This document shows, piece after piece, positions 1-11,900 of a DNA stretch of 64,000 bases. Source of the DNA: Rostratula benghalensis (Eukaryota; Chordata; Aves; Charadriiformes; Rostratulidae); assembly GCA_013399305.1 (NCBI GenBank), contig VXAI01000245.1, positions 523,534-587,533 on the forward strand. The letters are read 5' to 3'. Each line of letters opens with the position of its first letter. Position 1 is the stretch's first letter. The notes below the pieces were generated by a model, which was not told where the DNA came from, made no database searches, and worked only from the letters and a program-made list of their open reading frames with translations. A program made the position numbers and the translations under genes.

Positions 1-904
1 AAAAGAAAAACTTCTGTTAAAACCGATTTAAGGAGCGGAGAAGTCGCCCCAGGAAGCGAAGGGTAACGGCGCGGTCTGCCTTCATCACCTGGCAGAAATC
101 AGAATTAGATGCGCAGAGAAAAAAGTATCTGAGAATGCAGGAGGCTAATTTAGAGTCGTGTTCTTAAGGCTTTGATCCTGTCACACTAATCGTTTCCAAC
201 CCGTTTGAGAATTTTAGCTCAAAACGTGGTGATAATGACCGACGGTGTCTTCTGCAGCCGGCTTCTTCTCTGCGAACAAATGCGTTATTCAACAGAAAAT
301 AAAATTATCTGCTATTTAAGATGTAGCAGTCCCACGGTCCCTTAACTCCGCAGAAATGCAAGGAAGAGGGAGAAGGTTTTCAGGGAAAACGATCTCCCTC
401 CACCTGACGAGCGGCCATCAGTCTCCCACAGCCCTCTTCCAGAAAGCCGGCTTTTGGAAATAGTATTTGAAAACTAATTATTCATAACCTTGAAGGAAAA
501 AACCTAACCAAGCATTTGCACGCTGGAAGGCTCTGGTTTGGGTTTAAAATCACCAGCTGAACTCTCATTTAGGAACTCTTCAAAGATATTTGCATCGGGG
601 CACACCAAGCCATTCCCGTCTCTTCAGGGAAATACTGGGGAAATCACAGCAAAAATCCCTGCTGTACAAGCGTAGAAACGCAGAGGCATAAAAATAAAAA
701 TCAGACGCGGGAGAAATTAAGAGGTTTACTGGGTTGTAAAGAGGACTAGAGGGTTTTTTAACTGCATTTTTTTAATTGCTATTTAGAAAAGACCTTATGC
801 AAAAAGCCCCTTTTGAACTCATTCTGCAGACTGTGATATGGTGCCAGGGAGCTGATAGGTGAGAGAACAGCAATTGCAATGATTATTTTAGAGATGTTAA
901 AATA

Positions 905-1027
905 TTAGGGCTTCCTGGGATTATTTTTGTGGTTTTGGTTTTGTTGGGGTGGGTTGGGGTGTTTTGGTTTTTTTGTTTGGTTGGGTTTTGGGGTTTGGGT
1001 TGTTTTTGTTTTTGTTTTTTTTTTTGT
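905..1027. repeat. G/T-rich low-complexity tract with G-quadruplex potential
   Basis: The + strand is almost purely G and T. G-tracts occur at 946-949, 951-953, 956-959, 983-985, 990-993 and 997-999, followed by a T-run. Six tracts of three or four Gs in 54 bases fit a G-quadruplex-forming pattern. It lies within the TBX22 intron. The composition is directly visible; any structure or function is inference. Confidence 0.7.
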
Positions 1028-1581
1028 ATTCTTAATGTAATTGGTATTTTTCTTCAGAGTCAGTTCCCTGAACTGATGTAAATATAACAAAATCTCCAGA
1101 TCCACTAATAGTAACACTGTACTTCTGAAGAAAAGCTGAAAAATAGTAAGTCCCGAAGCTCCCAAACCAGAAGGTAATTTAAAGGGAAGCAGGAACAATA
1201 TGCTGAAGAAAGAATTGACAATAAACTTGGGATCTTTAAGCCTAAGAGAAACGGCAGAGAGGATCTGCTCTTTGAGCTGCTCCGTCCTCCCCCGCTGGGA
1301 TCCCTGTTCCCAGACTTCGGGAATTTGTGTGGTGGTGTTGCTTGGGTTACCTTGAAGCAAATGCTAATGCTCCATTCCTCTGCACAGGGATTGATTCATT
1401 GCCTCGCGCTCACAAATATGGGCTCGCTCACATCATTTTGCATGACCAAAAGTCCCTGAGTCCTGGGAGGACATCAGGATGCGGGGGGAGAGGACCAGGT
1501 CCCTGCTGCTGTCAGTACTGAAAGAGCCGCTGACATCAGCGGGGAAGGGGGAGATGTCCAAGCCGTAGGATGTTCCCAGAT

Positions 1582-1619
1582 TATTGGGAATAGGTGCCTG
1601 TATTGGGAATAGGTGCCTG
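1582..1619. repeat. Perfect 19-bp tandem duplication
   Basis: The 19-base unit tattgggaataggtgcctg occurs twice head to tail, at 1582-1600 and 1601-1619, without mismatch. The identity of the copies suggests a recent duplication or a length-variable site. No gene overlaps it apart from the presumed TBX22 intron. Confidence 0.9.
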
Positions 1620-2766
1620 CCTCCTGGGCGTTATCTGACCTGCAGGGTACTCTGCTTGCTTGGGAGGCCGCAAAATTAATTTTAACCATGCCCAAAATCT
1701 ACGTGGCTTTTTTTAAGGGTTGGTATATGAGCGGGTCTGGATTGGTCATAGAGTGGATTCTGTGATTGTATGTAAAGCCTATCCAGGTCACGTCAAGACA
1801 GTGTATTGATTGGAATTTAAGGTGAATAGATAAAAATACAGAGCAAAAATGGATCCGCATTCTCTTCCTTCCTTTTCCAGTGACTTTGGTAAGAAATTAA
1901 AATAAAGGCTGGGGTGGGGAAACTCTGGTAGAATGTGGTAACGAATGTGCAGCAGAGACATACAGCTCTTAAATGGCGTTAGATGAAACCAGCAAGTGTT
2001 TAGCACCGGGTCTGGCCTCTTCAGAGCAGAGTCTCAGCACCAGAGCAGCCACTGCCTCCTTAGTTTCTGCTCTCGATCTTGCTCTGGGTGAGGAGGTGGT
2101 GCACGGTGACATTGTACACCGGTGGCCTCCGTAGCCCTCACGAGTGTGAAGCGAGCCCAGGTAGCTTTTCTGCCAAATCACGGAAGTGTCAATTGATTCC
2201 TTTCAGAAAGGAGGGTGTTAAAATGACATGTGCTTTCCAAGTTTCTGGAGACACCTATAGTATCCAAAGGTATGTTTCAAATTGCATGGGAAGACAAGTG
2301 AAATTAGTCATTTCTGTGAGCAGGAAGGTACAAAATAGTTCTCCATCATGCTGAATAGATCTTTTTCCTTTTATATACAAGGGGAAGAGGCTGCCTGTAA
2401 TTTGCACAAAAAATGGGGGAACTAAAATAGCAACAGTGTGTGTATAACAAGAGGGTATCGGTCATACAGTGATGCCCAGACCCGACAGGTACCTGCATGT
2501 GTGGAGCTGAAGCTTGGAGCTGTTCTGGGGAAATGAATGGAATTAGATGTGTGTGAATATTGTTCTTAGACAAGTGCCAAGTAACAACAACAAATAATTT
2601 ATGAACAGATCTTCCCATTTTCCAGGAGCCGATTTTTGGAGCGGGTTTGTGCTCAGATGGACACCGACAGCAGGGAGACATGGAGCGGGAAGAGGAATCC
2701 TCCAAGGGTTCCTCGTCTGTGAGCACCAGCTAGCCCAGCTTGGATGATTTCTGTTTTCATTTTCAG

Positions 2767-3377
2767 GTGGGAGCTCCAGTTCTTCACCGGTGACCTCCAG
2801 TGGCGGGACACCCTCTCCTCTCAACCCCCTGCTCTCTCCATCGTGCTCACCTCCTACATTTCACTTGTCAGCGAGCAACATCGGCGTGTCGTGCCCTGAG
2901 ACCTACCTACACAACCTCAACATGCCCCTCTACTACAAGATTTGTCCGACGAGCTTCTTAAGACAGCAGTCTCTTATCTTTCCAAGCCACGACAAACTGG
3001 GGGGTGCCAACCAACCTCTTGTACCCCACTTCGTGGTGGATGTGCCAAAACTATCTTCCTTCGGCATAACAAATCTGAAAAATGCTAAAGCTGAAGACTT
3101 AAATGGACAATGTCTACAAGTACCCAGTTCTGCTAGTCAAATGCTGTATGGATTACATGCATCTGGAAACATTTTCCCATCAAGTCCCATTGCTCGGGAA
3201 GCACTTAATTGTTCTTTACATCCTCCATATGGCTTGTATGGTTATAACTTCACTGTGCCATCTAGACTGATGAATGCAGCAAGCCATTTCAAAGTGAGTG
3301 ACAGCATTCCGGCTTCTTTGAGAGATGGCAGATGTAATCACTCTAACTGGCACCCGACGATTAACCATTGCCTTTAG
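2767..3377 (+). CDS. TBX22: TBX22, final coding exon (C-terminal region of a T-box transcription factor)
   Basis: This exon encodes the last 202 complete codons plus a TAG stop at 3375-3377. It follows a 'tttcag' acceptor (2761-2766) and begins with the last two bases (GT) of a split codon. The first in-frame residues read GSSSSPVTSSGG, then PSPLN. Downstream are KICPTSF, VPKLSS, QMLYGL, GNIF, PSRL and a terminal NHCL. The same order is known in the human TBX22 C-terminal region, which starts SGSSPVTSSGG and ends in INHYL, so this is not TBX18 or TBX15. The DNA-binding T-box is encoded by exons to the left. TBX22 acts in the nucleus, mainly as a repressor, in palate and craniofacial development; human mutations cause X-linked cleft palate. 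The exon is intact. The C-terminus is serine- and proline-rich with no recognisable folded domain. Confidence 0.96.
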
Positions 3378-4615
3378 TGGAATTATATGATGTTTCTAAG
3401 CCTTGATATGTAAAGCAAGCCTTTCCCTCCTCCATACCCAAGGGCTTGCTAGTTATTGACTAGGAAAAACTGCCTGGTACAGGAGTGGTATGTCTAAGCA
3501 TTTAACTTTTTTTTGTTTGGTTTTTTTTTTTTTATGGTGGGTAAATGTGTTGTGTTGTTGGGAGGGTGGAGGATCTGGGAGCATGGAGGGTCTGAGGCGA
3601 ACCACAGCAAAATGATACCTTTCAGTGATATTTATGTCCTGGTTGTAGGTTAAGAGCAAACTGTCTTGTCACTTTTTGTCACTTCTTTTTTTTTTTTTTT
3701 TCATATTTGCACTCTTGAGCAGGAACATAGCGGTATAGATTTCTACAAATACATTTTCCTGTAGCTTTTTATCTTGCTTGCCTTTAGTTAGCTCAAAGCC
3801 CTAGTGAGATTCTGCTCACCCTACCTGAGGTTTTTCCACTGATATCAAAGGGACTATTTGAGACTTAGAGCCAGCAAAGGAGCTGTACTTGGCCAAGTGC
3901 TCAAGCATGTTATTGTGTTCCCTCAGCTTTAATGGGTCCAAATTAATGGCATGAAAGTGCCTTGTGGCTTCAGGACCGAGCTGACCTGGTTATCAGAGTT
4001 GGGATATAAATTCAAGTATCTGCTGCTGGGGTAAAGAAACACAGGATAAAAGATGGATGCGTTCCTAACTTGTGGGGATGAGACAGTGGACCTCATGCAG
4101 GGGTGCCCCAAGAGACCCTCTCTCCATGTTCCTGCCTCCAGAGGTCTCCAGGAGATGGTAGTGCAGAGCAGCACCAGCATTGACAACATGTTGGGAAGGA
4201 ACAGAGAATGGGTGGTCACACATCTTCCCCCATGGCAAGATAGATCTGTGCCGGGGGGTGTAGGGAATACATCTGAGAGAGCTGTGGGATGAAATACCTC
4301 CAGGAGCCCTGCAGGACATTCCTCCTACCCAGCACTTCCAGCCCTGGGGGACACCAAAGTTCCAGCTGGGATCACATCCACCAGCCTGTGCCCTAGGGAA
4401 GGGGTAGGGATGCTCCTGGCTTGGTCCCATGGAGAATGCAGATCCTTTCCGGAGAATTTCAACTCTACAGGCCCTGAAAGTTGAATTTTTCCATCTCTTC
4501 CAAAAGTTCTTTGTTTTGTTGTAACCTGTGGACATTCTTGTTATTCCTGTAAATAATCTCTAGCTCCCAAGGGCACAATGTAACTCACAATAAATTGGGG
4601 CACAGATTTTATTCT
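3378..4615 (+). other. TBX22: Probable TBX22 3' untranslated region
   Basis: This interval follows the TBX22 stop codon and runs to about 20 bases past the first canonical AATAAA I find downstream (4589-4594). It contains T-rich tracts near 3508-3533 and 3686-3702 and no transposable element I recognise. The open frames on both strands lack family features. The end is inferred from the signal only. Confidence 0.55.
4589..4594 (+). terminator. TBX22: Candidate poly(A) signal of TBX22
   Basis: This is the first canonical AATAAA on the + strand after the TBX22 stop, about 1.2 kb downstream. T-rich sequence follows within 20-35 bases, as expected for a downstream element. Longer isoforms cannot be excluded. 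Confidence 0.5.
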
Positions 4616-7600
4616 TTATTTGCTTGATGCTCAGTCCTTACCTGAAGCCAATTTTGTTACTTGATATATGACAGAGATTTGAATACTGGTATCAGAGCCC
4701 TGGTTTTATTTTCATACATAGAAGACAACAAATTAACAACAGAACAAGCAATATCAAAAGCTGGTAAAATAACCAGAAGTCACGTTTTTACTTTCATTAG
4801 GCTTTGCTAAAAATCAACCAGCACTGATTTCCCTAATTTAAACCATTTTGGGTGTTCAGAGAGACCCCGGCAATACCAGTATGAAGTGGTGGGCCATGTT
4901 TGCTGCGTTAAATGATCTGTATAACTGTGCAAATGAACAAATCTGCTTTCTCATACCGTTTCTTAGCAGTTTATCTCACTATTTTTATTTTAAAAAAAGA
5001 AAACATTTTTTGTTTCATTTGGAAGCCCTTATTTCCAAGCCATCCCTCATCATCGGTGTTGGCCAAGCTCCCGGAGGTGAGTCCACTGCAGGCGCTGGGA
5101 TGGGCTCTGCAAAGCGCTGCAGGTCTCAGCTCCCCGTGGGCTGAGTGACCGAGTGCAGGTCCCCACATGTGGTTGTGCTTCTGGGGAGCTGGAAGGTTCT
5201 TTCAGATCAGCCACGCATCCGTGGGCGGATGCAATGGGTAACTTCCAGTTTTCCAAATGTTTGCAGTTGCGTAAGATATTCCAGAGTTGTTGGCCATGAG
5301 CTGGTGATCCAACAGATCAGCGTCTGTCCAGATAAAAACTTGACCGATGGTGACTAGATATTTTCAGTACAGACAATTTAAATATTAAATTTAAATTTGG
5401 ATGAGATAAATTCCATCTACTACGGCTGAGCAAACCTTCTCTTAGACGAGACCCATCTCATTCCTATTGGGCGCATGTTCACAACTGGGCATGAGGCTTC
5501 CTAGAGCCGCTTGTTTATTCTTATTCTTGTTTATTATTATTATTATTTCAGCATGAAACTACAAACCCAGCACTGGGGTGATATGCTCCAGTGGAGATTG
5601 CTCAGCTAATTCCAATGGAATTGGGTTGGGTTTCGATGCGCCTGGCCCTGTAGGACTTGAAGGTTTTCATCACCCTCTCCGATCACAGCCACACGGAAAA
5701 CATGCCCAGAGCCTGGTCCCTGCAAGGGACATACGACCATGTCCCCTGGGTGCTGGCACCGAGCTCCAGGGAGGATCCAGTGCTTATCAGCATAGGGGGG
5801 GGGGGCAGACAATTCTGTATATAAATACCAATTAGCTCCATATGAGAGACCAGCACGACACTGACAGATCTAGATTGCCTTTCTATTTCCTCTGCCTTTA
5901 TCTCCTGATCAATTCCTTTCAAATATCACTGTAACGAATAAAAAATATGTTGGTGGCTCTATATGAAACAAACCAGGTCTCTGTCCTGATGCCCACATTG
6001 TCACCTCAGGCTCAGCTAAGGCTCCCTGACCACCCTGTCACGGGAGCACTTTCCATACCCACAACAGTAATTCATCTGAATCACTCACCCTGTAACATAG
6101 GTGTTATGAGAAAAACTGTGCTTGTATGAGAAAAAAATATGCCTAAAATAGTGGATAACCCACGGGCTTCTTTTTGGGGTTGCTTTTGAAAACTGCTGCT
6201 GGTGGGAGGTGAGTGGCAGAACTAAAGAGAGTAACTCAATGTATTAAGTCATTAGTTATTAAAGGAGAAACTGGGAGAATGGAGGTCAATATTTCAAGAG
6301 GGACCACAAATTTTGTACATGCCACTTGGTACTTCCTCCCATTAACATTATTTGAAAACCTGTGGCAATTGCAAAAGTTTACAGTTCTTTAGACTTAGAC
6401 CATAATACAAACATAAACCCAGTATTACAGTGTTATTTTTAAATGGGAGCAGGGAGAAAATAATCAAAGAGGTTGATTTTTTATTATTTTTTTTTTTAAA
6501 GATCAAACTCACTGACCGATCTTAGCTGTTAGTCATTTGACCTTTCCCAAGTTAAAGTTGGAAGTTACTTGGGAATATCTGATCCCGTTTATAGCACTCA
6601 GCAAGTAAAACCGGCTGCACCAAGGGCACTGCCTCCGCCACCAACGCTGGGGCAGGGGATGGGCTCAGTGCTCAGACATCGGGGGGGGGGTTGATTTAAT
6701 AAAAACGAGGAAACAACCCCCCCCCCCAGCGATAATGCTTTTAATCAAAGTGCCGTTTACTATCCAGTTTCACCCAAATTTAATACATCCACCGGAGAAG
6801 GCGAAGCCGTAGAGAGGTAGCTCTTCTGATGGAAGTGCCTTTGTTTACATTTGATCTTCTGAGGTTTGGTCTGCAATTAGATGATAATTTGTATCACAAT
6901 CATGCAAAACAAACGAGGATTGGATAGCAAGATAGACCAGAACAAATAAGCACCCAGCACATTTGAAATGCATCCAGTATTAAAACGATGTACATGTGTG
7001 GCTGGGGCCAGGGGGGGACATGCTGTTCCAATAAAGCTACAGAAAGGGAAAAGGCCAGTATCGGTTCCTACAAAAGTTTCAAATGCTCGTGTTTACAAAT
7101 TTGTATTGCACATTAATATGTAAACACACACTATTGGAAACAGATGGCTCCGCAACATTTACGTGTTCTTTCTTCTTCGTTTGGTGCGTCTGCTTGTCTC
7201 CCGGAATACACAAAACACGCAGTGGCTTTTCGGAAAGGTGGGTCAGGAAGCTAAATGAGAGCAATGGCATCCGAACGCGTTGTTTTAAATTTGCCGGCCC
7301 CTGGATGTGTTTTGGGCAGCGGGTGCGGGGGGGTGCGCTCCCCCCTGACTCCTCCCAGGGTTTTGCTACAAGCACCCGAGGGCTGGAGCCGCGCTTTGTT
7401 GTGCCACGGGTGATAGCTCATTCCTCGGCATTTACACACCGAATGCCGTTCATGATTTTCTTCACTGCCACGTCACCGGGAGGCACCGGAGCCCACAGCA
7501 AGCGGCCACGGCATCACCCGCAGCAGCAGCATCCACAGCGGCTCAGCAACCTCGGCGCTCCGCCAGTGCCGGGGAAAAACAGCTTTTAAAACATCAAGAG

Positions 7601-8873
7601 TTATATTTGATAAAGTCATTTGGAGAAGGAAAAGGGAAAAAAAAAAAAACCAAACCCAACAACCACCTTCCTTGTAATTGGGATGGGGTTTTGTCACCTG
7701 TTAATCACCGCTCTGTTGATTGTATTTTAGGCTGAAAGCTCCGGGCATCCCCTGCTGGTCTTGTTGGCATCTGTGCCAAGTGAAGGCTCCCGGCCCCCTG
7801 GGAGCGAAAGCCGGTGTCAGACAAGCCTGGGCACAGCCATGGGGGCTGTCAGGAATTAAACTGACTGCAAAGCAAAGGACTTTTGCAGCTGTTGGCTGTT
7901 GCGCCGCAAGCTGCTGTTCATGCCTAACAGGGCTCCACTCTCCCCGAGCTCCTGTGATTTCTGAGTTTTATAGTGATTTATAAACCCACTTATCCTCTGT
8001 GTCCCTTCGGTGACATTCACAAGAAGGACCTACCGTCTGCTTCCATGCATCAAACAACTTCCTCCCATGTTGCTTATCCTAAAGCACCAAGTTTTAAGTT
8101 TATTGTAGCAATTAAGTACAAGAAATAGTCCAGGTTTTGCAAAGGACCCTTTGAGCTTATAAATCAAACTCCACAAACCAGCAAGTAAAATTCAAGGCCT
8201 TTCTGGAGAGGAAAACACCAGTGATAAGGGAGAACCTCCAGGAAAAGTAATATTTTCTGTCTAAAGAGGCAGATCCTGAACAAAACCAGAGACGGGGGCA
8301 GGGGCTCAGGATGGTTTCTAGCTCTCTGAAGTCTGAAGATATATTAGATGCACTAAAGAGGTTTTCAGATATTTTCTCTTATTTTAAAAGCCTCACTCTT
8401 TCAGGTTTTTAGAGAATTTTTTTTTTTTTTTTTGAGAAATTCGCTTTTGCCTCCTTGGCGCTGGCTCCAGATCTCATCTCCGAGCTGGGTCCCAGCTCCA
8501 GCAATTTCCTCCAGGCCCTGCCCAGCAGCTGGGAGCACTTAGCAGCTCGTCTGCCCCGTTGGGCTCACCTGCCTGCGCCAGCCCTGACAGGTCCATCTGC
8601 TTCCAGTCAGGCCTGAAAATAAAGCGGGGCCTCGACTCCGAGACAGAAAGAGGTAATGGGCCTGTACAGTTACTTAGAGTTATTCTTGCTGTTACTCAGA
8701 TGGTGCTCCAGGGATGGTTGCTGCCTGTTTCTCCAGCTGCTGGTCTGTGGGAGTGATGTGCTGCATCCCTTCACCATGGACCTGCAGCCTAAAAACACCA
8801 GAAATACCATTTTTTTTATTATTATTTTTTTCTTTAATTCAGGTTTGGGAGAAGATCCTCGCTGCTGTTGCAC
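4616..8873. other. Intergenic region downstream of TBX22, no gene seen
   Basis: I see no coding exon with family resemblance. The stretch holds an 11-base G-run (5795-5805), a TTA-rich microsatellite near 5520-5548, a G-run/C-run inverted repeat (6681-6727), and A- or T-runs near 7638 and 8422. A 168-codon frame at 7083-7589 is GC-rich but has no recognisable motif. Transposable elements are rare. Confidence 0.6.
6681..6727. repeat. G-run/C-run inverted repeat
   Basis: Ten Gs followed by TTG (6681-6693) are the exact reverse complement of CAA plus ten Cs at 6714-6726; the C-run continues to 6727. The arms are 13 bp, separated by an AT-rich 20-base spacer. Either strand could form a very stable hairpin or a G-quadruplex. 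Homopolymer length here is prone to sequencing error. Confidence 0.85.
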
Positions 8874-8985
8874 TCACAGAATCACAGAATATCAGGGATT
8901 GAAAGGGACCTTGAAAGATCATCTAGTCCAATCCCCCTGCTGGAGCAGGGACACCTAGATCAGGTCACCAGGAAAGTTTTGAATG
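8874..8985 (-). mobile_element. CR1 LINE fragment (3' end)
   Basis: The + strand reads as a reversed CR1 3' end: 'cacagaatcacagaat', then a ttgaaagggacc module, then agatcatctagtccaat, then 'ggagcagggacacct'. Only about 110 bp remain, with a small internal deletion near the end. It is the only CR1 copy I recognise in the first 18 kb. Confidence 0.88.
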
Positions 8986-11900
8986 TAAAATATTAAACAC
9001 CAGTTGGCATCGCCTTGGGAAGGACTGTGGTATCTCTCCATGCAATTGGATGCTGTGCTAGCTGTGCTCACCTCACCCCAAGCCCTCACCTGAAGTCCCA
9101 CCCTCTCACAGGATTTGAGATTTTGGGGCTGGAATTTGGGGGGTTTTCTCCATGCAAAGAGAACATTTCAGATTACTTTCCCTGAAGCTTTAAAAGCAAA
9201 AGCGTTAAGCCCAGCCACCACTGCCTGTACACAACAAACAGATTTAAGTTAGGTTTACACAAATAGTTTCACATCTACAGTTCTTGCAGAGAATCCTTAT
9301 GTATGAAGGTGTTCATAAACTTAAAGTGGAGAACTAACAGTCTTTAAAAAAAATTGATTGCCAGCTATTTTTCTTCTGTGGAGTAAAGACCATGCTGACT
9401 CTCCAGCTGCCCCACTCAGGACGTGCAGGCACCGCTCGTCTCCATTTACCAGCAACACGTTTAGCTTCAGCCCTTTCCCAAATTCTCTTTTTATCTTCAT
9501 TAAAAGTCTTACTGTAAAATTAATTGAAGTCGATAAGCTATTTCCTGTATCGTATTTCTTTTAACGTTATCAATATTGCTAATAAAAATATAGATTGAAA
9601 CAATATGTTGTAATGTCCAGGATATAAACCAGATTCTGCTGCAGCTCAGATAAATATGAATTCAACCTTTGGCTTTCATAAAAACAGGATAATGTCTCTA
9701 TCTGGGCTCTTCTAACGGATAACATCAGCCCTCTTTACTTTGCTTCTCAATACTACCAGAATTTAACAATTTAGACTGGTAGGAGAAATATCACTCTGTT
9801 TCCTGGAGATTTCTGAGATTAAACCAAATGAAAGTAAAGCGAAGCCCCAAACTTCATTTCCAACTGAAACGAAACCCAATGCTTCAAATGTTCGTGCTTC
9901 GAAAGTGCTGACACTTGCCATGTTGGAGGGTGGAATTGCAATGAGAAGCTCTTGAGAAAAGGGACGTCAAGGAGAGAACAAGGAAGAGCTCCTCTGAATC
10001 CAGCCAGGTCCAGGTGCTTCAGTCCCACTGCTGTTCCTCCTTCCCAAGCTGACATCCTCACTTTCTGAGATGTTTTTTTGGTGAAATGGGCTTGGGTGGT
10101 GTTTGGGAGCCTCACGTGCCAGCGGTGACCTCTCCTCCTTGCCCAGCTCCTCTCAGTTTGGAAGACTCTATGGAGAGTCAGGATTTCTTCAAGCCAAAGT
10201 ATACGAAAGGTCCATCTGAAAACACATCCCATTAACTGTTGATCCGAGGACCGTGGTTGTCAGGTCTGGCTGGTGAGACAACCACAGCGCCCTGCTCCGA
10301 ACTCGAGCTTTCCAAATGACTGAAAGATCATTTATTTTTTAAAATTGTTTTTGAGCACCATTCTTGCAGCTGGAGTCATGGGCCATAAAAAGGAGGAATT
10401 TCACTGGGAAGGTCTCCTGGACACAGAACAGAGCAGAGGATGGAAATGAGATCCAGCTCTGCTCAAGCTGAAATTTTTTGGAGGATATGGTGAGCACCTC
10501 TGCAAGAGATCACACATCAAGCGCATGGGCAGGGATGCTCCTGCATCCGCCCACAGCTCCCATCACCCCACGTCAGATCCTGACCCTGCCCAGGCTCCTG
10601 GTGGGAAAAATTCTCTCCAAAATATGGAGGCTTCTGGGTTTCCTTGGGACTTCATCCCTCAGCAGCCAGAGCCACAGTTTGGAGACAGCAGGGACCAGGT
10701 CAGTGTCCCTGCAGCTCTTCCGCCGTGGATTTGTTCTGCAGCAGGTAAAAACACAGATGAATGATTTTCAGATAATTTGTCATTTTTAAAAAATATAAAA
10801 TAAAATAAATTAATCAAAATGCCCCTGGTGTAGGGGAAAGCAGTTTTTGCGGTTTATTTGCAGTAATTGGGCTCGGTCAGGTTTGATCTCAGCATTTCTA
10901 CCCTGACAGCCACGCTCCCCCCACTGCCAGCCCCAACTCGGTTCTTTCCTTCTTTTTTTTGTTGGTTTTTGTTGGGTTTTTTTTTCCTTAAAATAGGACA
11001 CACCTGTGAGGAAGGCAAGTTTCTTCAAGACATTCCTGATCTGGAGCGTATTAAACCGATATTTTTGTTTTGTATTTTTGATGATTTGCTCCAGTGATAA
11101 CATAATAGCATGATATTTTGCCTGGGACTGATTAAAACGTTTCTTTTGATCAGTGCAGCAGATTGAAACAGTTGTTTATTACTGGACAAAACTTCGAGAA
11201 AAAGAAGGGGCTGGGGGCGGGGGGAGTGGAAAGGCCGAAAAAAGAAACTGCTCTGGGTGGCTGCTTTTTGCCAGGGATATTTCCTTCAGTTTGGGAAAAT
11301 TCTCTTTTCCTGCCGGGGTCGGGGTTTGGGAAGTGAGAGGAGGGAAGGACGATCCATCACGCTGACGGACAACGGCTGAAAACCCAGGCATTGGTTGTTG
11401 AAACTACACGTGTGCTGAATAAAACTCATTTCTCCCTCTCAGGACACACCAGTTGCCCAGACCATAACTAATGAATTTCTATAACCAAATTTAATGTTTG
11501 CTAGAAAGGTTGCCCTTTTAAGCTATAGCAATCACTTCACATTTAAAAGCTACCTAAATTTTAAAATTTAAGACTTTAAGTTAGAAACCCCTTTTTTTTT
11601 CCCCTGCTTTTTTAATCGAAGGCAGCATCATACTGTTACAAACCTACAACATCTGAATGTAAATGTGTTATTTTGGTTTAACTCCAGTTCCCATAAAGGC
11701 TTTCAAGACTATAGATTTTAATTACGTGAATATTTTTAATAAAATCCCCTATTTAACCGCTGGCAAGACTGTAAGGGAAAAAACAATAATATCTGGCTCT
11801 GTCTCTTTGACAGAATAATTCTTCAAGTTGCATTTGCCACATTCGCGCAGCTGCGACCAATCACCCCGCTGTCTTTATTATTCTCCTACGATATGAAATT

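Larger units (their letters stand above)
1..2766 (+). other. TBX22: Intron upstream of the last TBX22 exon
   Basis: I find no T-box coding exon here. The T-box exons must lie to the left of the window, so this stretch is read as the last intron of TBX22. It ends in a pyrimidine-rich tract and a 'tttcag' acceptor at 2761-2766. It contains a G/T-rich tract (about 905-1027) and a 19-bp tandem duplication (1582-1619). The short open frames show no family resemblance. The left boundary is unknown; an undetected short exon is possible but unlikely. Confidence 0.7.

Noticed and set aside
2767..3377. TBX18 or TBX15 as the identity of the T-box exon
   Set aside because: The SSPVTSSGG start, KICPTSF, QMLYGL and INHCL-type end follow the TBX22 C-terminal order, and the CHMP1B neighbour fits the TBX22 locus.
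7083..7589. 168-codon + strand frame
   Set aside because: It has no recognisable domain, splice context or homology, and an overlapping - strand frame is of similar quality.
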